Positions 1-20,220 of a stretch of 64,000 nucleotides of DNA are shown in pieces (positions within the stretch are counted from its first letter, which is position 1; every line of letters begins with the position of its first letter). Source of the DNA: Rhyacophila brunnea (Eukaryota > Arthropoda > Insecta > Trichoptera > Rhyacophilidae); contig JAGYXB010001964.1 of the NCBI GenBank assembly GCA_022495005.1, forward strand, positions 310,001 through 374,000, read 5' to 3'. A model generated the notes under the pieces. That model searched no databases, was not told where the DNA came from, and saw nothing but the letters and a program-made list of their open reading frames with translations. Position numbers and translations under genes: made by a program.

Positions 1-7854
<7,854 letters not shown>

Positions 7855-8312
7855 GCCCTGGTTACTTTGCGGTAACTACTAAAAAAACGTATACATGGTA
7901 TTGATTATCACAAAAAAATAATGTTAGGTTTGCCAATTATTGTTAGTTTTAAAAACAAACATTGACATCTTAATATGAGATGAGGGCAGGTAGAGTGTGA
8001 CATGTTTAGGAAGAATTGTGACAGTGATGTACATTTCAATGTTTACTTGGGGTTATGTTTTGCAATTGGTTTTAAAAGGAGAGATTTAAAAATAATGTAT
8101 ACCTATCGAATGTACTGAAAAAGTCTTTAGAACTGGTGTATCTATTGCACATTTAACTGAAACGAAACTGTATTATTGTGATAAAAAATATTATTTTCAA
8201 GTAAAGTGTAATGATGTTATTGCTTAATTTTTATTTACAATAGAAATTGCTATGAAAGCATGCTTCAGTTGTTTTTACTCTGACGATTTGTTCATATGAC
8301 TGTGTCCTTTAT
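7855..8312 (+). other. IRE1 3' untranslated region
   Basis: Sequence following the IRE1 stop codon (TGA 7852-7854), AT-rich and without coding signal. I see no canonical AATAAA before the repeat that begins at 8313; the nearest candidates are ATAAAA-type strings around 8180 and AATAAA at about 8699, inside the repeat. The true 3' end is unresolved. Confidence 0.45.
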
Positions 8313-9204
8313 GGCCCGAACACATTACCATTACGTCACGTAAGCTCACGCTACAGGAAAGAATTGTGCAAAGTCGTTTTTCTTGGTATTTAAATTGTTA
8401 TCTGACTTATGCTCCAACCTGTAGCACATTTTGAACCAAAAATGAATATTGTCAGTTAGCAAAATCTGCCGAAATGGCCAGAACAACAAGGAGGTTACCT
8501 CACGCGAATCACGCTATATCACCAACCGAACGAGTTAGTGAACGTTTTATATTATTTTTTGCAAGTTTACACATTTTCGAGTCTCGTCAAAACCGCGTGG
8601 TCTTTATTTTTTAGTGTTTTGATGATAGATTATCTATGACTATTAGTCTGGTGTTTACTTATATTATCTATGGTTTGCTGGTTGGGTTTTGTAAATAATA
8701 ATAAATGTAAAGCATTGCTTTTAACCTTATCTAATTAATTTTTTCGTAATTTTCGAAGTTTTCATCTCTAAATAAAACATCGATAAAATTATAGACCAAA
8801 TGTCATTTTTGATTTGGACCAAACAAGAATTTTATTGTTAGAGGTTTTTTGCAAAACCTTACAATCACACTATAATGTTTATTAAAAAATGCTTGCAAAA
8901 ACAGAAATTGCCTTATGTAACTTTGACTGCCTGTAACTTTGCTTGAGGCAATGCTTCTCGTTTTCTATTAATTAACATCATGGACCTATGATCCTTTCGT
9001 TTTTTTTTATTTTGTTGGTCGATATCTGCAAAAGAAAACAGTTTTGATCTCCTGTTCCTAATAAGAAGAACTACTCGAGTTGGCACTTTCCATAGTATAA
9101 TTTATAGGGATAGTGATCATTCAAAATATACTGCGGAATGACGAAACTATAGACTAAATTTGTCAACGTAATAGCGTGTGACGTGATGGTAATATGTTCG
9201 CTCC
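8313..9204. mobile_element. MITE-like element with long inverted ends
   Basis: The ends match in inverted orientation: GGCCCGAACACATTACCAT on the left against GGAGCGAACATATTACCAT read inward from the right, followed by ACGTCAC on both sides. Length is about 890 bp. No transposase reading frame is visible and no clear target duplication was found, so the superfamily is open. Confidence 0.55.
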
Positions 9205-9985
9205 ATCATCTTTTTGAACTCTACTATAATACAGTTAACATATAACTTTTATGCTACGCTACATACTGGATTTAATTACTATAAAACGTGCTGCAAAAAT
9301 GCCAAAAAAATTCTTTAGAATACAAACATGTTTGACAGAAAATTGCTAATTTTAATCGCTTTTATGCAAAATTATATTTCCTTTACTATTCGCAGACATT
9401 ATAATATAAGAATGGATGATATGTCTGTCAAATATAGTGTCTGGCTTGGAATAGAATAATCATTTTTGACATGGTTAAATTGTATAATAAATTAATTTAA
9501 CTAATTAATTAATTTTTAGTGTTATTATGTACTTATAGTATATAAAATATATTAATATAAGAATATGTATTACTTCACTGTCACATATAAGAGACTAAAA
9601 TATCTTTTTAAAATTTAAAATTTAAGTGAAGTTATTGAACAACACTATAATATGCCAATACATACATAGCATAATTCTGTTAGGGGTTGTCGAAATGACA
9701 TCACACCCTAAGGCGATGGGTGATGGCAGAGAGATCAGTTATAATGTGATTATTGTGAGATGTGGGGTACCGGACGTAGTAGATAAACATAAACTCATTT
9801 TTTTTTTAAATAAAACATTCCATCAGAACATTTGTTGTTTTAACGAATTCAAAAAACACCGTAAATCATATGATGTCATTTATGGAGTACCCCTCGTTGA
9901 GAAAGATACCCACCAGCTAAGTTCTGCTTAGACCACTAAACTAATTTTAAATAAATACGTATATATAATAATATGTAGATTATTT
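9205..9985. other. gene-free AT-rich stretch
   Basis: No gene, terminal repeat or SINE head could be recognised here. Confidence 0.4.
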
Positions 9986-10290
9986 GGACCACGTTATGCA
10001 TTCTCAAGTCAAGAGAGATTGTCCCGCAAACAGGATTTGCTTGGATATATATCTGTCGAGGTGGCCTAATTTGATGGACTGCACAATGTGCGGGTTCCCG
10101 TATAAAGCGTACAGGTCGCAATTATATCTCTGTCTTCACCCCAACTGTGTCATTGATGGGTCCGAAGATACTATGCAGTAGCTCTGCTCAAATGAGCCCC
10201 ACATTCTTTCTATATTTTTGGTCATGCACCAGGTGTCGGAGCCATACATTTCACCTGGGCTTATTAGTGTTTTGTAAAAGATGCATTTAA
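9986..10290 (-). mobile_element. non-LTR retrotransposon reverse-transcriptase remnant (antisense)
   Basis: Read on the minus strand, broken frames resemble the C-terminal part of LINE ORF2 proteins: a piece like KTLISP-EMYGSDTWCMTK followed downstream by YALYGNPHIV and LGHLDRY. This is the order seen after the reverse-transcriptase domain in RTE/jockey-type proteins. Several stops and shifts are present, so it is dead. The clade is uncertain. Confidence 0.5.
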
Positions 10291-10958
10291 AGAGACGGTT
10301 CAATGCCTTACCAACTTGGAAGCTTACAACTAGTACTACTCAAATCTGTCCGAACTCGCATAACACCACAAGAGAAAAAAAACTGAAACACAAGAAAAAA
10401 AAACTAGAATGCGTAACGTGTATCCATATATTTTTCAGGTCACTAATAGATGTCAGTTGTTGCAATAGTTGTAACCTAACCTAAGTATGTTTTCATCAAA
10501 CTGTTGAGTCTGTCAATGTATTGTATGTTGCGTAATTTATGCACAGTCCAATTGATTATTTTATAGGCGCTTTTACCGTTAATATAAGTTGTAAGTTTTA
10601 ATTTTTACAATATGATTCATTAGCACAAATGTAAACTGTTGTATCGGTTCATTATTATTATCATTTTATAATTACCAGTGATTATTATAAGCTTCTGCTT
10701 TTTACTGCAGCTTTTATAGCGTACAGATATGTGACGCTTTTTGATATATTCTTAATTAACATAATCAACATGACGCAATAATTTATTGGTTAATCCAACT
10801 CATCGATGAAAATATTGAAAGCTATAAAATTATCATAAGGTTTTTACCCTATTTTACTGCATGTGTTATTAAAATTGTAATATTATATGTTACAATTGAG
10901 ACCATTAGCTTCAAATTAGGTTTTTTTCGATATTTTTATTAATTCTGATTTTTATGTA
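10291..10958. other. gene-free stretch
   Basis: No gene or clear element. There is a short CCTAACCTAA motif near 10476; the rest is AT-rich. Confidence 0.4.
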
Positions 10959-11538
10959 CACCCGATCCTCTTTTTGCACGAGGGATTCGTTCCAAAGACT
11001 ACCGTGCAAAACAAAACTGTGTAAAAAAGGATATGGTGCACATACAAAAATGGTAGATAGGTTCCGTTACTTCAAATCAATTCAAAATACGAAATTCTTG
11101 AACTCAAAAATAAATCGAATTTATTTATTATTCATACATTAAAATATGAATACATAAAAATACATAGTTTTCGATTTAAATTCAATTTAGCATAGAGAAA
11201 TATATTCATTCAGTCTCGTTACTTGACAATAAACGTGCCCGTTTACTGCTGTTTTTCTCTGGCGAAAAATCACTCTCATCGCTGGAAATATTTAATGACG
11301 CTGATGCCGAACCCTGCGGCGCGTCTCTCGTATCGAACCCGTGATTGACTCGTGCAAGTCCATTGCAACGCAATTTTTTGATAAATATGTACATACCTAC
11401 ATACGTATTTTAATTTTTTTTAGTTTTTTTAAACCGTGTTAAAGCAAAAAAATCAGTGTAAATATAAGATAATAAAAAATAATCGGTACTTTTTTTAAAC
11501 TGTCTTATTTCGAAAGTGTGCAAAAAGAGGATCGGGTT
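10959..11538 (-). mobile_element. pogo/Tigger-like DNA transposon remnant
   Basis: Inverted ends share CCCGATCCTCTTTTTGCAC, with TA on both flanks (10957-10958 and 11539-11540), as expected of the Tc1/mariner/pogo group. The left subterminal string gattcgttccaaaga resembles Tigger-type termini. On the minus strand at about 11206-11350 an open frame gives an acidic, Ser-rich C-terminal tail (SSDESDFSPEK, then KRARLL) like those at the end of pogo-type transposases. Most of the transposase is deleted. Confidence 0.6.
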
Positions 11539-11750
11539 TACTTAATTGCCATCGTATAGGTATTCATAAAATATCAACTCCAGCTAAATAGAATAAAACC
11601 AGAAGTTAATTGTTGAATAATACTAGTTGCCATTCCAATTACCTTACATACGTAACGGTGACCATTTTTATGTTCATTGTGATTACTTGCTTGAGTGCAG
11701 TTATAAACGGTTTTACACATATTTTACATTATTTTTCAGCTAAATAATTA

Positions 11751-11935
11751 TGCCACCGTGTAGTACTATTGGATGCTTATATACTCATTGTGACGGATTG
11801 TCTTTTTATACACCCTACAAATTGGCAGATAATTGTCATAGAAGTAGTGTGAAGTTCTCTGCAATGTGAAGTCACTTGTAGCTAACTTCATATGTGGACC
11901 AGTGGTCATTTTTTTGCTTCAATTTCATACATTTA
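11751..11935 (+). repeat. THAP-like fragment and second copy of the left-edge repeat
   Basis: An ATG at 11751 opens a short frame, MPPCSTIGC followed by LSFYTPYK, resembling the first cysteine pair and LSFY-P segment of THAP zinc fingers, as in P-element-type transposases. The right half (about 11838-11935) is an inverted copy of bases 1-100. I treat the THAP resemblance as weak. Confidence 0.3.
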
Positions 11936-11938
11936 GGC

Positions 11939-14371
11939 TCTATTTCTATACAAGAAGTTTACACCATACATTTGGTTCCAATATCATTCTGTATGTACTT
12001 ACAATATAAACAATAACTATTATGTTCTGCTTTAATTGTCTATTGTGGTAGGTACCATAGTGACATTGGGGTGCGCGGATACCATTTATTCCTGTGCTTA
12101 AGAAGTCTTCATATCAATATCTTTTCATCTCGAGCGATTAAAAAAAAATACTACAGCCAAGCATATTATTTAAACTTAATTTTCTTATGTTAATATATTA
12201 GTATATTTTTTATTTTTAATATAAGTAATAATAAATAATGTCACGTATGCATTTACATCTGGAGCGCCTAATAACAAGTCCAGTAAAAACAGGAATGCTT
12301 GGATGCTTCGCTTCTCTATTAGCAATGTCTGACGAAGACATAGAGTCTTAAGAGAGCATTGTTTGTCTATGCTTAAAATGTACTATTTTTTTGTTACCTA
12401 CCTATAAGTTTAATAATCATGTATAGAGATTATTTTGTCATCATTCTAAATAAATTCGAATTCATAAAAACAATATAAAATCATTAAAATGCATTACTCA
12501 ATTTTGGTAATTAGCAGAAAAGTTGACTTTACATTGTTCATTATATGCACAAAAAAAAATCATGTGTAATTCTTAAAATTGGAATTTGATTTTACATTCC
12601 AGCTATTATTAATATGATATTATACTATTACATAGGTACATTTCTATAATAATAATTATATTTTACTAAAGATAACATAACTATGTATAAATAATCACTG
12701 TATTGTATATATTATATTATAATATATTTAAAACTCACCAAATCAATTCATGGCCATTTCTTGGTCAAGATAGAAATAACTAAATAGTTGTCTTTATCAT
12801 TTGTATATATTTTATGGATATATTTTATGTATATATTTTATCATTGACATGGTAATGAAGTTTTAGATGTTATTAAAGTAGTATAGAAGTAGTTCGACAC
12901 ATGAATAATTTAATCAGACTAATTTAATACTGCTAGTCTTTCTCTGCTGAGAAGACGACCTTTTTGCCCCCTAAAACTTTCAAATTGCCCTCCGGTGGGG
13001 CGTACGCCTCAAATTGAGAAACACATTCTAGAGCAAAAATGTTGAAAAAACTATACTGGAAATAAGAGCTAAAATATTTATAACAGATTAGTGACATTCT
13101 ATGCATCTGGACCTGTCAATAAAGAATCATTGATTTGGTGGGTTTTTTGTCCACGTTGTACAATATGTACATGTAAACATATTTTTTTGTTTTCTTGTAA
13201 ATAATGGTGCTGTGATAATTCTTTAAGTTTTAGGTTAAGATGTAGATATTTTCTTGTTACATCATAATATTATATTTCAAAGAAACTTTAAATTGACGTA
13301 TGAAAAATATTTTTATATAAAATCTCTATTGTAAATAGATAGTTTTATGAACGGAGTCGGTATACGTTGATATATTTTGCACAAATGAATTGAGATATCA
13401 TGTAAACACTAGATAATTAGTAAATAAAAATATCTTTATAATTTATGTGTAGGTACTTCATGTACCTATTCTTTTACTATATTACTATATAAGTTGAAAA
13501 ATGGAGGCTGGAAACACATTATTTGTGCACATTACGATTATTTAAAAACATTTTATTTATAAAACTACATTTTAATACAATCAATTTTCTATAATCGGTG
13601 GCATTTGTCAATGACAAAAGAATTAGAAATACTCTTCACACATAACACATCAATAAAATCCTTTTTGACAATTTCATACATAAAATTTATTTGAGATTTT
13701 AATTAATTAATTTTCGGCCAAATTATTTAGTGGCCTTAAATATTGAATTCTGTGGGTGCTGATTTGTTTGCTACTATCAAATCCAAAAACTTGCCGCCGT
13801 ATCTTTAACTACTCTCTTGGTATGTTTATGTCAGATGGCGGCTAGTCTATAAATCTGTCTATAATGACATATAACATTGTCTTTCACTAATGACGTAAGA
13901 AATCATTTGTTAATATGTTATAATTTTTGCCTACAGATGTCTCTGGATTAATATTGTAAAGAGCCCAATAAGAAGCTCTTGAGGGGTTTTTAAACTCAAT
14001 GTTTCAAACCCTAAACTTACCAGTGTTGATCTCACAACTGGGCCAAATTCACATGTTACTTAACATGGGTTCATTTGGCTTTTAATACGGATCGAACATA
14101 ATATATTATGCATAATTTCTTTTTATTTTATATTACTGCCATTCTACAAAATGTGTACTTTTTTGATATAGAGGCGTCTGTCTGCAAGACTTTGAATGTT
14201 TCTACTTTATATTTTTTAAGAGATGTGTTTGGCACCCTTGTGACTGATTTTATTTTTACAAGAGATTGTCACGTTTTTATGAATTGTATGTATTTTATTT
14301 TGTGATTGTTTGAATAAAAGATATTAAAAATTCAACAGTTTTTTTCTTATTTACCATTTTCTAATTTATCA
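11939..14371. other. gene-free stretch with a decayed hAT end
   Basis: No host gene is visible in this AT-rich stretch. At about 12955-13030 a string with GGTGGGGCGTACGCCTC and ATTGAGAAACAC looks like the decayed terminus of a hAT element; no partner end was found. Confidence 0.4.
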
Positions 14372-14379
14372 ATCTAAAA

Positions 14380-14515
14380 CATGGGTAGTCAACCTGGCCC
14401 CTACCGCCTACTTTATAAATCACCATTACTGTGGAACCGGTGGGCGCTTAGAAAATTTTAATATTAACAGAGATACTAAAGTGGGCGGTAGGTATAACAG
14501 GGTTGACTACTCCTG
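14380..14515. mobile_element. 136-bp hAT MITE
   Basis: Inverted ends read GTAGTCAACC inward on both sides (CATGGG... and CAGGAG...). The element is flanked by a perfect 8-bp target duplication, atctaaaa, at 14372-14379 and 14516-14523. Subterminal CTACCGCC blocks are also inverted. There is no coding capacity. Confidence 0.85.
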
Positions 14516-14635
14516 ATCTAAAATATCGATGGAAATTCATCGAACTTTGTTTTTGTTTTATCTAAAGAAGAAACCCAGCTAATTCTTCGTAATCGTGATT
14601 GGTGAATTAATCTTTATTCTATTTAAATATATCAC

Positions 14636-14875
14636 TGGCTAGGACATGCGCACGGTATAAACGACAATAAACCAGTGGTAATTTTAAATAATTCAATGCA
14701 CAGTAGAGGTAGGTAGGCCAAAAATTCATTAGCTACTCGAAGCTACTGATTTGGAAAAGAGGGTAATTAAAACAATCCAATAGGGTGTGGAAAAGGCAGA
14801 ATTAAATTCGCTGGTCAGATGGAGCTACTGATGACTATTGTATACTTGGGTACCGCATAGGAAAGCAGTCAGTTT
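14636..14875 (+). mobile_element. 3' end of a non-LTR retrotransposon (decayed)
   Basis: Broken frames read LGHA, then GRPK-like and RW-like strings, as at the C-terminus of LINE ORF2 proteins. The terminal part, gatggagctac followed by atgact, recurs at about 34330-34390 inside WDR81. The hAT element at 14884 inserted at its right edge. Confidence 0.35.
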
Positions 14876-14883
14876 GTATAGGG

Positions 14884-16014
14884 CAGTGGTCGGCAAACCA
14901 CGGGTGTGGCTCTGCCACAAATGACCACGTAGGGCTAAAACAGTGAAAGATGTCAAAATGTCTTCGAATATATACTAACCAGCAGGTCGAAGATCTTAAA
15001 TTGGTTTCAGCTTTATCAATAGCAGTTAACGAGTCTTGTGACATAAATGATACAGCACAAGTTTCACGTTTTGTACGGTTTATTTCATCTACAGGTCCTA
15101 AATAAGAACTTGTAGGATTATTGCCACTCAAATATCAAACACGTGGAGAGGATATTGCAAATGCTGTAATTGAGTGTATGAAAAAACATCATATTCCACT
15201 CGATAAAATTGTATCAATTTCAACAGACGGCGCGGCGCGTTAAGTATGACCGGCGTAAGAAAAGGGGTTGTTGCTATTTTGAAAGAAAAAAAAATCACGA
15301 GATACTTTCTTACCATTAGGTACATCATTCGTCAAGAAGAGCTTTGTGCGCAGACATTTGCAAAGTTATGGAATTGGTGAATTAGATTATCGACTCTATT
15401 ATTTATAAAGCTTATGGATAAAGAATTATGGAGCTCTAAATTTGAACATCTCTGTGCTGATATGGACATATTGGAGAAAAACAAATGTGAACATGTTTCA
15501 CTGCACAAGTTTAGTAGTCTATTTTGAAAGTCCTGGAGAAGGAAGACATGATGATTTTTAATACCTGGAATAGTATTCCTGACCCATATGATCAGTTGAA
15601 AAAACTAGCGTTTGCTGTTATTTCCCTCTCCGGTTCTACATATCCATGCGAACAATCTTTTTCAAGCATGAACCTTATCAAGAGTAAATTGAGAAGTCGT
15701 CTTATTGATGAGAACCTGGAATCGTGCCTAAAATTAAAAACAACAACATACAAACCTTACTTACCCAAACTTTTCAAGGAGATGCAAGCACAATGCACAT
15801 TAAGTGTTTATCAATCATTGTCATGATTTAATTTTATGGATACCTTACTTAAAATTTAATTTTTATCAATAATTGAGATCATTATTAAGAATGATATCAC
15901 GTTAACAGTGTACCTACCTATATAGTAAGATTAAGAAATTTGGCTTTCAAAAGAAATCTCAATCGTTTACTGCTGATATTTGGCTCTGTTGACTAATGAG
16001 TTTGCCGACCACTG
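14884..16014 (+). mobile_element. hAT transposon with internally deleted transposase
   Basis: Terminal inverted repeats CAGTGGTCGGCAAAC are perfect over 15 bases. The 8-bp target duplication gtataggg is perfect (14876-14883 and 16015-16022). At 1131 bp it is shorter than an autonomous hAT. It encodes broken transposase pieces in the forward direction, so it was once an autonomous type. Confidence 0.93.
14985..15826 (+). pseudogene. hAT transposase remnant (GTF2IRD2/ZBED-like)
   Basis: Fragments follow the order of the family. At 15060-15235 come VSRFVRFIS, a stop, then RGEDIANAVIECMKKH and VSISTDGAA, the RNase H-like core with its Asp. At 15320-15360 comes IRQEELCAQTF. At 15524-15826 an open 100-codon stretch holds the C-terminal dimerisation block (YPCEQSFSSMN, then KSKLRSRLIDENLESCL). 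Internal deletions and stops make it non-functional. Confidence 0.85.
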
Positions 16015-16027
16015 GTATAGGGTAATG

Positions 16028-16804
16028 CAGCGTTGGCGAACCTTTTTACCTACGCGTGCCAAAATTTCCCAAATATTTTTTGACTCTGACGTGCCAAACA
16101 GTTTTTCGTGGCGAAAAAAAGTTTTTTAAAGTTTTCTAAAAAAAATAGTTTTCAAAAATTCTAGTACAAAAGTTTAAAAATTACAATTGAGTTCATGATA
16201 TTCTATCTTTCAACGTATTCTAGCTGAAGGCATATCTTTTATTTTTTGAAATTTTTTTTCCTTGTTTTAATGTTTCTCAAAGAGATGGTGGAAGCATTTA
16301 AACCACTCTTCTTTAATACTATATTCTCCATCACCGAACGGTTTTCCATTTTTAGAGATTATGTTTGAGGCAAAGTAGTTATTATATTTGAATGACCGCC
16401 GATAATTATTAATTTCATACGATTTTTTGATTCAATATTTTTATTTTTAATTGCCCGATCCTAAGGAATGACCTATGCAATTGTATATTTACATTTAACG
16501 TAATGATTATTCTTGAAAAGGATTTGCCTGCTATTTTTTTATACACTGCGATTTGTCGTTTGTGCTTGAATTTCGTCGTTCGAATTGCATCAATTGGTAG
16601 AACATAATAATATGAAAAACCGAAGAAAATACGCAATATTGCTATGTCGTCATTATTTTTTTTAATATGTATTATAATATAATATAAGTAAGTAGGTACT
16701 AATATATTTATTTGTAAAAAAAACACTTTTTAAATATATATAAAATAGTAATTTCTTTTCTCTTCAAAATGAAACATTCGCGTGCCATAGGTTCGCCATC
16801 TCTG
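16028..16804 (-). mobile_element. second hAT element, directly beside the first
   Basis: Ends CAGCGTTGGCGAACC and, inverted, CAGAGATGGCGAACC; an ACGCGTGCC-like subterminal block is shared. Flanks gggtaatg (16020-16027) and gggtaagg (16805-16812) are an 8-bp duplication with one mismatch. On the minus strand near 16260-16365 a frame reads NGKPFGDGEYS then EEWFKCF, the NGKPF motif of hAT transposases, so a decayed coding remnant is present. Confidence 0.8.
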
Positions 16805-16950
16805 GGGTAAGGTATAGTTATAGGTAGGGTTGGCATACAGTGATTTTGTTTTCAATCAAAACGGCGCATAGTCTACCAAAAATATTAATAAAGAGAATGG
16901 CAGTTCATTTCACAATGATTATGTTTGGTGAAGTGATTGGTAAAATTCAA

Positions 16951-17333
16951 TAGCACCTATACACGTTCATCAATTTACTGGCATCAATAGTGTGTAAATT
17001 GTGTGCAATAATAACTGTTTACATGCAAATCTCATTCTTCAAGCGTAAACAAGACGTGTTGTTGCCATTGTATGGCGCTATTTGACAGGTTGTCAAAATT
17101 GGTAAATATAAAAATGTTCTGCGCGGTGTAGTTCATATTTTGCCGGTAGGTTCGCCACTCGTTCTACTGCGCATACGTCATGCACGTTACAACTATCGCT
17201 TGAAAATTCAGAAGCCGCTAAAATTGTATGATGTTTGCAACATGTCCGATTATACGTGTTCACAGTTGCATTTTAATAAGGTTGCGACAATACGTGCTGC
17301 TGCCAGTAAATCCATGCACGTGTAAACGGGCTA
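16951..17333. mobile_element. MITE family A, copy 1 (about 390 bp)
   Basis: One of three dispersed copies (also 26909-27301 and 56731-57128). The consensus end is TAGCCCGTTTACACGTGCATGG in inverted orientation, with an internal block of the type aatagtgtgtaaatt. There is no coding capacity. The ends carry TA, but the target duplication could not be fixed. Confidence 0.8.
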
Positions 17334-18409
17334 TAAGGGTCAAAATAAAACAACAGTTAGTTTTTTAAACTTTATTTTGTAAAAAATGTAGTTTCTTAGT
17401 ATAATATTAAAATACCTATTCCATACAACAAAAAAATACAATGATTTGTATCATGCCAAGGAATATATATTTGAATGGCATTATGTATTTATAAATCAGG
17501 CAACGTTTAGAAAAACAGTTAGATGGTATTAGGCTAAGCGCACATGAATAGTTAGTTAAGCCATCAGCTGATTCAACAATAATTAAGTAATAATGACTAG
17601 TGTTATATTATGTAAAAGTACGCATGAACGATTTTAAAATGTGTCTTGACACAGATTTATGATTTGATTGCAATCGGTGTATTATGCCCAAGTTTTTGAA
17701 TGATCGATCATGCATCCGATAATTTAATCGGCCGAGTAAACTCAGACGAGTCATAGTCAAATTTTCATGTTTTTTTTTATCTTTAAAATTTTCCTTGTGT
17801 AATTTGCAGGTTTTTCCATGTAGGTAACTAATTTTTTTAAAATCCTAGCTTGATCTACTATTGCATAACACAGTCCATTAAACATAGTTGAGAATTAGTG
17901 TTAAGTTCGGCTTTAGGACGATTCGGGCCAGGACGACGAAGGAACAGCTGACATCTGAGTGTCACATATATAAATGAAATGCGAACAGACATGTCACATC
18001 TTGAACCAACAAATTGACAAGAAAGTCAACCTATAATTATTATACTTGACATTTATGGTTGTTTCAGACTCATGTCGATGGTGTGCTTTAACGTTACAAT
18101 ATTACACTGTACCACAATTGTTGGAACCGAATCAATATAACGGAATGTATTTCAACTATCTTTTGATCGGTACAATATATTTTTCAATATATCAACCATA
18201 TATCATGCTTGTGCAACGTTGTTGATAAATATGATTTTGTCGTTCCATTGAAGGTTTATGTATGCTGTGTTAATCAAAAGGTTGTTGAAATTGTACAATT
18301 TGCATGTGTAATATTACGACGGTTCCGTGCAATATTGGAATTGACACGTGTCTTTGCAACAATCATAAACTTCATTTTCACAAGTAGATATTATTAGATA
18401 TGATTTTTT
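17334..18409. other. gene-free stretch
   Basis: No gene. An imperfect inverted similarity between about 18050-18080 and 18340-18373 (tttatggttgtt against tttatgattgtt, then TGTC-type strings) hints at an old MITE, without a target duplication. Confidence 0.3.
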
Positions 18410-18613
18410 GGTACTGTTCGGTTATACCGGAGGCAGCGGAAAACGCATTTTGAAAATAGTCGATAAACTGGATTATTTGTTAGTTTGGGTTAGTTTAGGT
18501 TCGGTTAGGTTGGGTTAGGTTAGGTTAGGTTAGGTTAACCTAACAAATAATCCAGTTTATCGGCTATTTTCAAAATGCGTTTTCCGCTGCCTCCGGTATA
18601 ACCGAACAGTACC
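18410..18613. repeat. near-perfect palindrome with TTAGG array in the loop
   Basis: The arms of about 74 bases (beginning GGTACTGTTCGGTTATACCG and its complement) match almost perfectly. The centre holds a run of GGTTA/TTAGG pentamers with variants (ggttcggttaggttgggtta...), which meets the right arm at TTAACC. It is a foldback-type element or hairpin. No target duplication was resolved, apart from similar T-rich flanks (gattttttg / gatttttttt). Confidence 0.85.
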
Positions 18614-18689
18614 GATTTTTTTTATTTAGAATTATTAATAACCATGTCCTTGCTTTTTCATACAAGGTGGTTGTTAGTAATTTTGAACA

Positions 18690-18870
18690 ATCAAAACACC
18701 CAGGCTTTGAGAAAAACACATAAATATTGTATGTCCTGACCGGGAATCAAACCCAGCAACTCTCAGGTGGAAGGCAAGTGCCTTACGCACTGCATCACGA
18801 GAGCCGCCTATTAGATGTGATTGTCTACTTGGCGGTGCGAGACGTAATGTACATATTATATTTCTTTGCA
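18690..18870 (-). repeat. tRNA-derived SINE
   Basis: Read on the minus strand, an A-box-like start (GCGGCTCTCGTGATGCAGTG) is followed about 50 bases later by the B box GGTTTGATTCCCGG at 18737-18750. A complete tRNA fold is not apparent, so this is a SINE. Confidence 0.6.
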
Positions 18871-19529
18871 CATCTTATTCATCTGTGCACCGTTCACATG
18901 TTCATTGTTTAGTTGCACATGCGTCCAGTTAGTGCCGCCGAATAGTACTATTTTCAAGTTTTAATACAATTTCTCAAGAAAATTTCTATACTCCTTGGCA
19001 TGAAACAGTCTATAACAATCTTATTATTTAATTAATTAAAAAATAACTTATCTTAAGTAGTAAAGTATAGTTATTGTCGATACATAATGACTAGTAGATT
19101 TTTTTCAAATTATCATTTTAAAAATTGTAAAATTTACTTTATAGTACCAGAAATATATTGTCAAAACAAATAAGTTACATCTTTTGGCTCTTAAATAGTT
19201 TGGTGGTGCACATCAGGGTGCCGCGAGCCAATGATAGGTGTGCCATGGTGAAAAAAGAAAAAATCCTAAATAATTCTCAACGGCCCGGCACGGAAAACAC
19301 ATATTGTGTCGATGAATAATTCGCAGCATTACTTGCCTTGCGCTCAGAATTTATGCCTACAATTTTTTTTAAATTGCTCACCTTTCTCGGACACATAGAT
19401 TATTAGAACCAGCCATAGTAAATTGCATAGTTTGCTGTATACTGTCATCTGTTAATAATAACATAAACTAATAATTTAAGAAATCAATAATTTATTGGTT
19501 TGCGTCTATGATAATAGTTTTCTTCTACG

Positions 19530-19610
19530 GGTGGAATAGCACAATCGGCAGAATGCTCGTTTATTACTTGAAAAGTTCATAGATCGATCCCGTCCACTGC
19601 CTGTATAATG
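19530..19610 (+). repeat. tRNA-derived SINE head
   Basis: An A-box-like string TAGCACAATCGGCAGAATG is followed by the B-box-like string AGATCGATCCCGTCC, with spacing as in tRNA-derived SINEs. No 3' tail was recognised. Confidence 0.45.
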
Positions 19611-19699
19611 CCAAAATAAATGCAATTTAAAATGGCTGGTAGAGTGTATGCTTTATATTATGTCGTAGTCGTTTAATCTCGAGCACAGTGACGTCCCTA

Positions 19700-19915
19700 C
19701 GAGGAAAATGTTTTAGCCTTTAAAGAGTTTGCGGCATTTTACAGCGAGCGAGAAGGTCTTTTCTGATTGAGAATTGACCAAAATACATTGTATTAAAGTA
19801 GGAATCACACATACTCTAGTGCACGTCAACCAAGGTCTTGGGAAGTTGTTCCTGGGAGACTTTCGGCACAACTTTGAAGAGTGCCTAACGTTCGTTAGAG
19901 TATACGTTTTATAAC
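19700..19915 (+). mobile_element. 3' fragment of an R1-like non-LTR retrotransposon
   Basis: It is collinear with about 47480-47670, at roughly 85-90 percent by eye, sharing strings such as gagcgagaaggtcttttct and caaccaaggtcttgggaa. It is only the ORF2 end and is interrupted by stops. Confidence 0.75.
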
Positions 19916-20220
19916 TTTGCACTTTTTACCACACTACACCTCTTTACCTGATTACGTCGCATAAAATTAGACCACATGGTATTCAGTTGTATTAATATAT
20001 TATGTAGTAATAAACAAATACATTATATAAGAATAAATTATCTAAGATAATATTTTTAGAATATAATTACATTATTTTCATCCTACAGCCGGAATGCAAA
20101 GTTATAAAGTGGCAACTCTATTAATGATTTTCATATTGTCCCAAGAATGGAAAGCAAAATAAAAAGTTTCATGTTGCGTGTGTTAGCCACACACATGTTC
20201 ATTTTTTTGTGGTGGTTCTG

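Noticed and set aside
18480..18545. A true telomere or telomere-proximal array
   Set aside because: The pentamer run is short, has variants and sits in the loop of a palindrome between ordinary sequence; the same holds for 49271-49312.
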